Shown piece after piece: positions 17,615-25,994 of a stretch of 64,000 nt of DNA (positions are counted from its first letter, which is position 1; every line of letters starts with the position of its first letter). The notes beneath the pieces were generated by a model that saw only the letters and a list, made by a program, of their open reading frames with translations, was not told where the DNA came from and did not search any database. The position numbers were made by a program, and so were the translations under genes. Source of the stretch: CAVYXK01 sp963708245 (lineage in GTDB: Bacteria; Pseudomonadota; Alphaproteobacteria; Acetobacterales; Acetobacteraceae); contig OY970201.1 in the NCBI GenBank assembly GCA_963708245.1, forward strand, positions 7,378,001 to 7,442,000, read 5' to 3'.

Positions 17615-18961
17615 TCAGGCCGGCAGCGTGGTGATGTCACGCCGTGACGGGCGACCTTTGGACGGTAAGCCGGGCGCTTCGAGATTGTTCGGTGGCCGCT
17701 GCCGGGCAGGGTGGTGGCGGCGTCGGTTGGGCGCATAGGCTCCCTGCTGCGCCTGCACGTGCGCCAGCACCTCGGTCAACCGCTTGTTCTCCACGATCGT
17801 GCCCGGTTCGACCGTGCGGATCTTGTCGAACACCCGGAACGGCAGGTCGCTGCCGTTGGACCGGACGGCGAACCGACCGTCCGGGTAGTTCACCACCTCC
17901 ACCGTCTTGCGCGCCAAGCTACGTGCCAGCGGCGTCGGTTCGAGGATCAACATCATGCGATCATAGTGCAGTGTCAGGTTGTTGGTAACAGTCCGCTTCT
18001 CTCGCCAGGCCAGGATTTCATCAAGATCATCCCGGGGCGATAGGCGCCGATGGAGATCCGTGCCGTTCAATGGCTCTCGACCAAAGCGCTTGTTGTAGTC
18101 GGTGATGAATCCCGGCAACCAGGCGTTCGCTGCTTCGATGCCGGCAATGTTGGCGAGCCGCAACTCCTTCACCAGCCGGTCTTGCAGCGTGCCAAATGCA
18201 CGTTCCACCCGACCCTTGGCCTGCGGAATGTTGGCACAGATGATGTCGATGTTCAGCTCGGCCAGGGCCCGCCCGAACTGCGTGATCCGCTCGCCGCCGA
18301 TGGCATCCTTGTTGTTCACCCGGAAGATGCTGTGCTTGTCGCTATACAATGCGACCGGCTTGCCGTGTGCCTCGAGATAGCGGCGCATCGAGCGAAAGTA
18401 GTCGAACGCCGATTCCGATGCCGCGAAGCGCAGTTCCATGATCCGGCTGGTCGCATCGTCGATGAAGGCGAGCAGCGTGCAAACCGCACCACGGTCCTCG
18501 AACCAGGCGTGTTCCGAACCGTCAATCTGCACCAGCTCGCCGAGACACTCCCGCCGGCGTCGTGGTTGATGCGGGCAGGGCAGGCGGTGGCGCCGGTCGA
18601 CCCACAGCCCGTCGGCGATCATCCATTGCCGCAGCGTCTCGTGCGAGACCGTGCAGCCGTGCAGCTTTGCCAGCTTCTCGGCCGCCAGCGTCGGCCCAAA
18701 GTCGCGATACCGCTCGCGCACGATCGTCAGAGCCAGGGCCCGGACCGCGTCCGGCAATCGGTGGTTGCTGCGCCGACCGCGGCGCTTCGAGACCAGGCTG
18801 GAGGCGCCCTCCTGGCGCAGACCGCGCAGTAACCGCAGTGCCTGACGCCGGCAAATCCCGATCAGTCTGCAGGCATCCGCGATGCGCAGCCGCCCGGACT
18901 GGACGCCAAGCAGAACTTCCAGCCGGCTGAACTCCTGCGTGCTCATCGACATCACCGCCAT
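17615..18961 (-). CDS. ISNCY-family (ISDol1-like) transposase
   Basis: The 448-residue protein has an N-terminal helix-turn-helix (LRIADACRLIGICRRQALRL), then a DDE/rve integrase core: GELVQIDGSEHAWFEDRG, TLLAFIDDATSRIMELRF, VALYSDKHSIFRVN and CANIPQAKGRVERAFGTLQD. This arrangement with ALTIVRERYRDFGPTLAAEK is typical of the ISNCY group near ISDol1. The C-terminal 60 residues are basic. The start lies about 30 bases inside the double end motif at 18988-19030. Frame intact. Confidence 0.9.
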   Translation of the reverse strand: MAVMSMSTQEFSRLEVLLGVQSGRLRIADACRLIGICRRQALRLLRGLRQEGASSLVSKRRGRRSNHRLPDAVRALALTIVRERYRDFGPTLAAEKLAKLHGCTVSHETLRQWMIADGLWVDRRHRLPCPHQPRRRRECLGELVQIDGSEHAWFEDRGAVCTLLAFIDDATSRIMELRFAASESAFDYFRSMRRYLEAHGKPVALYSDKHSIFRVNNKDAIGGERITQFGRALAELNIDIICANIPQAKGRVERAFGTLQDRLVKELRLANIAGIEAANAWLPGFITDYNKRFGREPLNGTDLHRRLSPRDDLDEILAWREKRTVTNNLTLHYDRMMLILEPTPLARSLARKTVEVVNYPDGRFAVRSNGSDLPFRVFDKIRTVEPGTIVENKRLTEVLAHVQAQQGAYAPNRRRHHPARQRPPNNLEAPGLPSKGRPSRRDITTLPA

Positions 18962-18987
18962 GGCACCGCTCCCGGGACCCCAAGACC

Positions 18988-19030
18988 CCTGAGGGTGACA
19001 TCTCTATTTTGCAGAGGGGTGACATCTCTA
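18988..19030 (-). repeat. Proximal ISNCY-type end motif
   Basis: Read on the minus strand: two TAGAGATGTCAC units ending CCCTCAGG, just upstream of the transposase start. It matches 14779-14822 in inverse orientation. Confidence 0.75.
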
Positions 19031-19123
19031 TATGGCGCTTACATGTCGCTGCCGCAGAAGATGCACTTATGGAAAGTGACTGCCGCTAATGACGGGCTGG
19101 TTTGTGGAATCGCCCGCCTTTTC

Positions 19124-19957
19124 TCAGCAGATTACCGTTTCGATTGATAGCTCGTAGTGATCTCGTGCCCGGACGATTCGCTTCAGAACGACGCGCCGCC
19201 CAACTTGCGACTCAATAATCGACCGGATTTCATCCGCATCTGACGGTTTAATCAGGCATCCCATAATCACGGCCCTTAAAGCATCTGGCGGCAGCTTCAA
19301 AAAACTATTCTTTGTCCTCAGCGTGTCATGGTCGATGGCAATCGCCGCCTCCTGCGCAATGAGACGATACTCGTCTTCGTAGGCCCAAGTTTTAGCCTTT
19401 GTAAGCAGTGGCAAAAGGTTGCCCTCATATCCATCACTGGAAAGAGGAAAGACAGGGTAGGTGTCACGATACTCAACTCTGAGCGCACCTCCGAACACCC
19501 GGTTTCGGCAGTTAAACTCCAGACAAATGCCCCTATGTCTGTCTGCGTAGTGAGACCACATCAGCGTGTTGCGCGGATGCGTGGTGAGGCAATACACATT
19601 GTATCTTTCCGGGATACCTGCTGCCATCGCTTGCGAGCATTGATCGATACAAGATTCCAGAAATGCGCGGTCGGAGCGTAGTCGAGCTAGCTTTTTCTGA
19701 TGTTCCTCTTCTGTCGGGAAGTCTCTCCCTTTTCTGGAAACTCTATCGAACCACGCGACATGCTGCTCATATACATTGCTGTCGTCCAAGATCGATTTGT
19801 TAAACGCTGGACGACAATCCCACGGATCGTTGAAATTCCTCGGGTTCGAGAAATGCACTTTCCTGTCGAACATTATCTGCTTCAGCCAATCCGCACAAAA
19901 ACGCTGATAGTTGTAGAGGCTTGCGGTTCCCGTCTCGGCAGCGGTTAAAATTGCCAT
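19124..19957 (-). CDS. DUF2971-like protein
   Basis: A 277-residue protein from the ATG at 19957, two bases after the stop of a recombinase fragment. It has the features of DUF2971 proteins: an N-terminal LYNYQRF, FSNPRNFNDPWDC, and YCLTTHPRNTLMWSHYADRH followed by GICLEFN. The biochemical activity of the family is unknown; members are common in accessory and defence-type islands. The lower G+C of this gene relative to neighbours supports acquisition. The recombinase-then-cargo layout repeats that at 10107-11773. Confidence 0.75.
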   Translation of the reverse strand: MAILTAAETGTASLYNYQRFCADWLKQIMFDRKVHFSNPRNFNDPWDCRPAFNKSILDDSNVYEQHVAWFDRVSRKGRDFPTEEEHQKKLARLRSDRAFLESCIDQCSQAMAAGIPERYNVYCLTTHPRNTLMWSHYADRHRGICLEFNCRNRVFGGALRVEYRDTYPVFPLSSDGYEGNLLPLLTKAKTWAYEDEYRLIAQEAAIAIDHDTLRTKNSFLKLPPDALRAVIMGCLIKPSDADEIRSIIESQVGRRVVLKRIVRARDHYELSIETVIC

Positions 19958-19959
19958 CC

Positions 19960-20277
19960 CTATGCCGCCAGCCGCGAAATCGTCGATTTGCCGACGTTGT
20001 AGCTCTTCGCCAGTTCCTTGAGCGTCTCGCCCTGCGCCCGCCGCCGCCGTGCTTCTCTCTGCTGCTGCGGCGTGAGCTTCGGCGGTCGGCCCACGTGCTG
20101 CCCGCGCGCCTTCGCACGGCTCCGGCCTTCCGCCGTGCGGGTGCGGATAAGATCGCGCTCCACGTCCGCCAGCCCGCCGCGAACGGCAATCATCAGCCGT
20201 CCGGTGCTGGTGGCGGTGTCGGCCCACGGCTCCGCCAGTGATAGCCTAAAGTCGCCAGATTGGCCGGGAGCCATCAT
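19960..20277 (-). pseudogene. Serine recombinase C-terminal fragment
   Basis: From about 20240 the frame matches the second half of resolvases: SLAEPWADT, GGLADVERDLIRTRTAEGRS, GRPPKLTPQQ and the helix-turn-helix ending GKSTISRLAA. The catalytic N-terminal 90 residues with the active-site Ser are absent, so it cannot recombine DNA alone, but the DNA-binding domain is intact. It ends two bases before the DUF2971-like start. Confidence 0.85.
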
Positions 20278-20372
20278 CCCGCAAGGCTATCTGTAAACCG
20301 TGCCGCACGATCGACTTGCGAAAGCTCGTGATAAGAGCCATCCGCGAACCCGCTATGTAACCGCGTGTATGG

Positions 20373-20585
20373 TTATCGCGGAGCGTCTGTTGCACAACAC
20401 TCATCTGCCAGGGGCAACTCGCCGCCTCGATTTGAGATAGCCGCCTTCCGCATCGCAGAATAGATGGCAGGAACCACCCACTCGCCGAGATCGCACGACT
20501 CAAAGAGGCTGTAGGCTTCGATCCCCGCCTTAATCATCTCGGGCGTGATCTCCATCTCATCCGCTTCGGACGCAACACCGCTCAT
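20373..20585 (-). CDS. Small hypothetical protein
   Basis: About 70 residues from an ATG at 20585 (or 20555), containing MEITPEMIKAGIEAYSLFES and WVVPAIYSAMRKAAI. Proteins with this ITPEMI.AG start occur as short conserved hypotheticals near phage-like islands in Alphaproteobacteria. Role unknown. Confidence 0.45.
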   Translation of the reverse strand: MSGVASEADEMEITPEMIKAGIEAYSLFESCDLGEWVVPAIYSAMRKAAISNRGGELPLADECCATDAPR

Positions 20586-20713
20586 GCAGTAAAACTTATC
20601 ATCGGGTCTGTCACGGTGCAAGCTTAGATGTAGCGTTTGGTATGTCAAGCGGATGACTCCCGCACCAACCCAGAGTGACATGGAATGGTTCACGCAAGTC
20701 GCCTCGCTGTCCG

Positions 20714-21325
20714 TCATTCGCCCGGCCCGTTCAGCAGCCGTCCCGGCTCACCACGACCGCGCGCCAGCATCGCTCGACCAATCGCACCGCCCCGCCGCGG
20801 CACCCCGACGCCAAGCTGGCGCCGCTCCAACTGCGCCCGCAGCTCTTGCGCTATCTCCGCCCCACCCCGCACCCGAGCCTCTACTGCCCATCGTACTCTC
20901 TCGACAGCCCACGTCGGCGGCGGATGCCTGCCAACCATCCAGTCCTGGATCGTCCGCAATGCTGCCGCGCCACCCATCAACCGCACCATGCCGCGGCCTC
21001 GGCCAGGATAAGGGTCATGGCCGCGCGCCCGGCTCGATTGCCATGGATACAGCCAAACCAGCGCCCGACCTATGGCCGTCAGGGGGCGCGTGCCCTCAAA
21101 GGGCCGCGCCTGCCGTGTCCCTGTGGAGCCTGTGTGACGACCAGCCGCGCTCTCGTCCTGCCAACCCCCAGACGGCGGCGGCTGCGATAGGGCTCGGGAG
21201 GGCCAGCGCGGCCCATGGCGCTCCGGCCAATGCAAATGCAACATGGTGTGTTTTCTCATAGAGCACCGCCTGTCACGTCCGCAACACAAGTGTCCGCTCC
21301 TAGATGGGCCAGGCGCATGGTTCAA
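20714..21325 (-). CDS. Possible small basic protein of the integrated element
   Basis: The minus strand is open for about 200 codons. The second half looks protein-like (MVRLMGGAAALRTIQDWMVG, PPTWAVERVRWAVEARV) and resembles a short DNA-binding helix bundle; the N-terminal half is of low complexity and its start is uncertain. The opposite strand is also open, so support is weak. Confidence 0.3.
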   Translation of the reverse strand: MNHAPGPSRSGHLCCGRDRRCSMRKHTMLHLHWPERHGPRWPSRALSQPPPSGGWQDESAAGRHTGSTGTRQARPFEGTRPLTAIGRALVWLYPWQSSRARGHDPYPGRGRGMVRLMGGAAALRTIQDWMVGRHPPPTWAVERVRWAVEARVRGGAEIAQELRAQLERRQLGVGVPRRGGAIGRAMLARGRGEPGRLLNGPGE

Positions 21326-21505
21326 AGCTGTGTCGTAGTGACGTGAACCCCTCCGATCAGCGCTCAGCCAACCATGCGCAGATCGCGTCCTCGGCGTTCC
21401 AGGTAGTTGTCGCGGGTGGCGGCCCAGGACGCAGTGACGTATCGGATCAAATGGCTAAGCGGGCAAGCCCGCGTGCCGCAGTCTCAGACCGGTCGTTATC
21501 GCCAT

Positions 21506-21629
21506 GCGGGGTATGTGGGGTCATGTGGGGTTCCGCCAGCCGTTCCTCAGTACATTTTTTCTATTTGCAACTAAAATTTCACGCGCGAAGGACGGGCATA
21601 ACCCCACAGACCCCACAAACCCAACAAAC
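21506..21629. other. Origin-like region: opposed 9-10 bp repeats around an AT-rich core
   Basis: GGGGT units on the plus strand at 21508, 21517 and 21527, each after a TATG/CATGT step, face the complementary units ACCCC at 21601 and 21610 and AACCC at 21618. Between them, 21549-21583 is AT-rich for this genome (ACATTTTTTCTATTTGCAAC and neighbouring bases). It directly follows the 3' end of the primase-polymerase gene. Direct repeats on both sides of a melting region beside a replication gene is the layout of a satellite or plasmid origin. Confidence 0.55.
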
Positions 21630-21643
21630 TGCTCGGCGCTGCC

Positions 21644-24160
21644 CTAACAAACGAGCAGTTTCCATTTTGGCCTCGATTTGTCGGAGTGATCGGCCAGAAG
21701 CTTGTAGCCGGCGGCTACCGTGTCCTTGTTCTTGTCCAGCCAATGGCCGAGCCTCGTCGGGTCGATCACCTGTTGCCCGCTCTTCGCAGAAGCGACCGCG
21801 AACACCGCTTCCCACAAAGCCTCGTGAAGATTGGCCCCGGTGTGCGGGTCCTCGTCCCAGGCAGCCGCGATCAGTTCCTTGGTGTAGTAGCCGACGTTGA
21901 GGTAGAGGTGCTTCGCCCAGGCGGTGAACACCGCCGTCCGCTGTGACCGGATCGGATCGTCCACTCGCAGCTTCTCCACGGAGAGAACTGGGTCGGGCCA
22001 ATTGAGCCAGACCAGAGCCGAGCGGATGAAGTTGGACCACCCCTCATAGCTGATCCGGGGCGGTAGTCGGCCAGGGAAGTCGGCGCAAGCATAGGCGCGG
22101 GCGATAATCAGCGGCGCCGCGACGTAGCGACCCCTGTCGGCGGAGATCTCCTGTAAAGGATTGCGCTTGAATTCGCGTGTATCTGGGTCTTCCATGTTGG
22201 CATCGAGCGCAATTCGGATGCAGCGCCGCACGACATCGCCGACCACAGTAAGCTGGTTGCCGTTGGCGAACACGGTGAAGAAGTTGTCGATAGGCACCAG
22301 ATCGGAATAGCCGAGCCGGCGGACCAGCATCTTGGTTCGCTCCGTCACTTGACAGAGAAAGTCGCCCCACAACAGGCTTGAGACGTTGTCAAGCGCGATG
22401 ATCGGCCGTTGCGACAAAGCAGCGCCGCCCAGGCGCTTTTCGGTTTCCTCGACATTGGGCGAGACGGAGATGACTGAGCATCGCTCTCCGACTGCGATCA
22501 TTGAGGCGAGGTCTTGCAGGTAGCTGCCGCCGGTTCCGGCTTCGGGCTTGGTGATGACGTGCATCGGTGCGACCGCCATGACGCCGCGCAGCACCGGCGT
22601 CATGAGCACACTTATCGCGGCGGAGCGGCTTATGTTGTTGTCATCAGCAAAGCAGAATTCTTCGAGCAAACCGTTGAGCAGTGCCAGCGCTTCAAGCGCA
22701 TCCTGTTTGGTCGGCCGGTCGGGGATCAGCGGCATCGGCGGCGGATTGAATAGGAACAACCCTGTTTGTCCATCATAGCCGGGATCGACTAATAAACTTC
22801 CGTCTGGACGCATCGTCGGCGTGCCGATGATGCCGCGCAGCGGCGGGAACGACCATTCCTCGATCATGGCCAGGATTTGTTTTGCCACAGGCTCGGGTGG
22901 ATCGATCTCCACAAGCTTCTTCTTGGAATTGTATTTGCGCCATAGAGCTGATTGCGCCAAAGCGCGACTGAGCACCGGAAGCGCGACGGGAACCGATGCG
23001 GGCGTGTAAGTCTTGCTGCCGTCTGCTTGCTTTCCTTCGATACGGCACACCCGGACGAGATCGATATATCGGCGATAGAAGGGAGCCCCTGCCGCACGCA
23101 TCGCTTTCAGTCCCTCGTTGGCGGCGAGATGACGCTCGCCAGCTCGCACGATGATCGTCGTCGTTGGGCGAGGCCGCGGCGTGTGGGCGGGTTGTGGCTG
23201 GGGGCTGGGGCCGCCCGACTGAGGTGGTGGCGGCCCACCGCCTCCGTTGCCGGACTGTGGTATAGGCGCCCCGTGATTTCCGGTCGCCATGGCCCGCTGG
23301 ATGAGCGCGGCGATGTAACCGGCGTCGTCCTCCAGACGCTTCGACGAGCGGGGATTGGGTCGGTCTTCGAGCGTGAGCGGCCGCTTTTGGCCGTCGCGCA
23401 GCCCGTCGAGCGCGGTATCGCGGGCAGCCTCCCAGTCCTCGACCGTGGCCGGCAGCGCCAAAACCAACTGCTCGACTGCTTCGGCTTCCGACCAGTTGGT
23501 CAGGTGCAGATAGCCGCCGAGGGTGCGGGCAATGCGGAGCAGGGTGTGGTGCTTCGTGCCGTCCGCAGCAGAGCGGAGATGGCCGAGGAGTGCTTCGGTC
23601 AGGCCGTGGATGCGCTCGTCGGTGATGTCCTGGGGACGGGATGCGGGCGCTTGGGGCGGCGAGAAAGACGGCTCCGGCTTCAGGCATGCTTTGATTAGCC
23701 ATTGGGGCATCTCGGCGGGTTCGCCGTCGTGGATGACCGTGTAGCCCGGTGAGGGCGGGATGATCACGTAACCGCCGCATCCGCGGCAATCGACGCCAGG
23801 CGCGATGCGACTGGCGCTGTTGCGGATTTCCACCTCGGGCGGGTCTCGGAACACGAGATGCCGACCACCTGAAGGCGTGCCGTGCGTGCGGGTCTGCGAC
23901 AGCGCGTCGGCATTCTCGGCAAGCCACGCATCGCCCCCATGTCGCGGGTCGATGTCGATCACCACGCAACCGCTCGCGCGTCCGGTCGGTATGCCTATCA
24001 GTGCCGCGCCGTCGCGGGCGAACATGTCTCCGATTGAGGTCGGATCTAGTTTCGCATCTTTGAAACCGTGTTCGGTGATCGGCTTCTTGTCGCGAGCGCA
24101 AGGGAACACCGGGATGCCGGCCGCCGCGATGTCGAGTGCTTGTGCGGTAAGGTCGTTCAC
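21644..24160 (-). CDS. Primase-polymerase / helicase-like replication protein
   Basis: An 838-residue protein. The N-terminal 200 residues are a bifunctional primase-polymerase domain with VVIDIDPRHGG (metal-binding DxD) and THGTPSGGRHLVF. A primase-C-terminal helical region follows, then a Pro/Gln linker near residue 310. The C-terminal 400 residues resemble a P-loop helicase; the Walker A-like segment reads EAGTGGSYLQDL, where a Lys would be expected in GTGKS, with PIIALDNVSSLLWGD as a Walker B candidate. It should start replication of the integrated element. It overlaps the SpoVG-like gene by ATGA and ends beside the repeat array. Confidence 0.82.
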   Translation of the reverse strand: MNDLTAQALDIAAAGIPVFPCARDKKPITEHGFKDAKLDPTSIGDMFARDGAALIGIPTGRASGCVVIDIDPRHGGDAWLAENADALSQTRTHGTPSGGRHLVFRDPPEVEIRNSASRIAPGVDCRGCGGYVIIPPSPGYTVIHDGEPAEMPQWLIKACLKPEPSFSPPQAPASRPQDITDERIHGLTEALLGHLRSAADGTKHHTLLRIARTLGGYLHLTNWSEAEAVEQLVLALPATVEDWEAARDTALDGLRDGQKRPLTLEDRPNPRSSKRLEDDAGYIAALIQRAMATGNHGAPIPQSGNGGGGPPPPQSGGPSPQPQPAHTPRPRPTTTIIVRAGERHLAANEGLKAMRAAGAPFYRRYIDLVRVCRIEGKQADGSKTYTPASVPVALPVLSRALAQSALWRKYNSKKKLVEIDPPEPVAKQILAMIEEWSFPPLRGIIGTPTMRPDGSLLVDPGYDGQTGLFLFNPPPMPLIPDRPTKQDALEALALLNGLLEEFCFADDNNISRSAAISVLMTPVLRGVMAVAPMHVITKPEAGTGGSYLQDLASMIAVGERCSVISVSPNVEETEKRLGGAALSQRPIIALDNVSSLLWGDFLCQVTERTKMLVRRLGYSDLVPIDNFFTVFANGNQLTVVGDVVRRCIRIALDANMEDPDTREFKRNPLQEISADRGRYVAAPLIIARAYACADFPGRLPPRISYEGWSNFIRSALVWLNWPDPVLSVEKLRVDDPIRSQRTAVFTAWAKHLYLNVGYYTKELIAAAWDEDPHTGANLHEALWEAVFAVASAKSGQQVIDPTRLGHWLDKNKDTVAAGYKLLADHSDKSRPKWKLLVC

Positions 24161-24516
24161 TTGACGCCTCCCTTTATCAAGGCGGCGCAGATCGCTGCAT
24201 CCCAGCGGCGTATCGCGGCGTCGCTTTCAAATGTTATGACTTGCGCGTAGCGTCGCTTGCCTGCATCATCGGTGAGCTGCACGCCATCCGGCCCGACGAT
24301 CGGGGCGGAGGGCGACCCGGCGCCGAGCGAACCGTCCCGGCGGCGGAAGATGGGAATACCTGAAACAATCCATCCGCCCTGGAAGCAGACGCTGACACGG
24401 CCAGCGAGCGTCGGGTTGCCCTCCGTCGGTTTCCACTCGAGCACACGGCAGACCGGCTCGCCGGTGGATGCGACGGGGAGGCTCGAATGGCGGGAGGCAA
24501 GCCGCTCGTAGGACAT
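24157..24516 (-). CDS. SpoVG-like small protein
   Basis: 119 residues ending four bases inside the primase start, so the two are coupled. The segment GRVSVCFQGGWIVSGIPIFR, a later YAQVITFESDAAIRRW and the overall beta-rich length resemble SpoVG-type DNA-binding proteins found in alphaproteobacterial mobile islands. The match is by pattern only; the function could be DNA binding or regulation of the element. Confidence 0.45.
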   Translation of the reverse strand: MSYERLASRHSSLPVASTGEPVCRVLEWKPTEGNPTLAGRVSVCFQGGWIVSGIPIFRRRDGSLGAGSPSAPIVGPDGVQLTDDAGKRRYAQVITFESDAAIRRWDAAICAALIKGGVK

Positions 24517-24648
24517 GGCGGCAAATCTTCACTGTGCCCCTTGCCGAAACGAAGTCCGAGACCCTATTGGAGACGCCGACCACGGCTTCCCCGCTTGGCC
24601 TCGACCCGCATGGCAAAGGAGCGGGTTGGGGTCAGGCGGCGGTTTGCG

Positions 24649-24993
24649 TCACGGGGTGATGGCCGGCTCACGAGCCGGCCCCTTGCGGCTCGTCCGCCCA
24701 GCACGGGGCGGGGCGTGTGGCCGAAACTGCGGCTGGGGCTTCGCAACTGACGGCGAGGCGGGCGGCAACGACGCCGCGGGCTCCGTCACCTCGCCAGCAC
24801 GGCGCTGCATGGTTGGGGTGACGACGCGCGGTAGCCCGTCGATCAGCGCGTGCAGGCTCTTGGCGGTGATCATCGTCCGGTCGCCCATCCTCACGGCTTC
24901 GAGCACGCCATCGTTGATGAACTTGTACATCGTGGTCGTGCCGAAGCCGCCGATCGCCTTAGTTTGGGCAGTTGTATAGAGGCGCTTTTCCAT
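24649..24993 (-). CDS. AlpA/excisionase-like helix-turn-helix protein
   Basis: Starting at the ATG at 24993, the first 60 residues (RLYTTAQTKAIGGFGTTTMY, FINDGVLEAVRMGDRTMI) form a MerR/AlpA-type winged helix as found in excisionases and satellite regulators. The remaining 50 residues are Pro/Ala/Arg-rich. In P4-like elements such proteins control integrase expression or excision. Confidence 0.65.
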   Translation of the reverse strand: MEKRLYTTAQTKAIGGFGTTTMYKFINDGVLEAVRMGDRTMITAKSLHALIDGLPRVVTPTMQRRAGEVTEPAASLPPASPSVAKPQPQFRPHAPPRAGRTSRKGPAREPAITP

Positions 24994-25133
24994 GTTTGCG
25001 GCCCTTCGAAAGCGTTCGCGAGCCGCACAATGGCGAGGCCGATCGTGGCCGACCATTCTGCAAATTCAGCCACCACAGGAGCGCAACGAGTGCGTATCCA
25101 AGCGTCAGACGCGCTCTGCGTTCGGCGACCGGA

Positions 25134-25928
25134 TCACGCAGGGCTTGGTGGCCTTGCCGCCTTCTCGCAGCGCCACGGCGCGAGGCTATACCTGGACACC
25201 AGATGGCGAACCTGCCGCGCTGAAAGCGGCCGTTGGAGTGCCGTCGCAATCAAGCCTGCCACGATGCCGTCGGGCGCCTTCATGCGGAAGTGTTGCCATA
25301 ACCACTCGAATGCCTCGCGGAGCATGCAGTACGAACGAGCCTCCTCGATCTCGGCTTCCGCCAGCGTGCGCTGCGATGGTATCTCGTCCAATAGAGCCAA
25401 AGCCGCTTTCGCGTGAGGCTCAGCCTGCTCGTCGAAACCCAGCTGCCGCAGCGCCCGCTCCACCTCGCGCTCCTTGCACAGTTCCGCTTCCAACTTGTGC
25501 ACTTTCAGCGGCGCATGGTTGAACGGCTGCGTTGCGAGCGTTGCCAACCTTTCGAGGAGCATGAGTGCGAGTGCGCAGCGGACACGGTCTTCGTTGCGAT
25601 CGAGCTCTTCAAACACTTTCGAGAAGCACGGGCCTTCCGGGATTTGGAGCATCTGCTCCAGGATCGGCCGTGCCGTAGGATGGTGCCACATGGTCGCCAG
25701 TGCTGTCTCGCGCAGGGGCTTACGCGGCTTCTTGGTGTTTCGTGCGAGCTCCTTGGCGAATTTCACCACCGGCTCCTTGGCGGCCAAGCGGGCGAGCACC
25801 TTGGCCCTGGTCTTTTCACCGACTTCCAGGGCCTGACGATGCAACTCGCCCAACCATTTGGCCCATAGGAGCGGCAACTCAGGATGCGCGGAGAACGCAC
25901 ACACAGTATCTTCGTCTGGGTCCGGCAT
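25134..25928 (-). CDS. Hypothetical helical protein of the integrated element
   Basis: 264 residues, mostly charged alpha-helix, with KVHKLEAELCKEREVERALR as a probable coiled coil and Cys scattered without a zinc motif. No family recognised. It lies between the integrase and the AlpA-like gene, same strand, and is presumably element cargo. Confidence 0.6.
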   Translation of the reverse strand: MPDPDEDTVCAFSAHPELPLLWAKWLGELHRQALEVGEKTRAKVLARLAAKEPVVKFAKELARNTKKPRKPLRETALATMWHHPTARPILEQMLQIPEGPCFSKVFEELDRNEDRVRCALALMLLERLATLATQPFNHAPLKVHKLEAELCKEREVERALRQLGFDEQAEPHAKAALALLDEIPSQRTLAEAEIEEARSYCMLREAFEWLWQHFRMKAPDGIVAGLIATALQRPLSARQVRHLVSRYSLAPWRCEKAARPPSPA

Positions 25929-25994
25929 GCGGCTTCCTCGCGTGTCGGGTTCGGCGCGGCAGGTGCTCGCAACACCGCCGCGCCTTTCTTTATG

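Noticed and set aside
22773..24101. Long open frame antisense-side to the primase-polymerase (442 codons)
   Set aside because: It is a frame shadow of the primase gene, Arg/His-rich with no domain, as is usual in high-GC genes.
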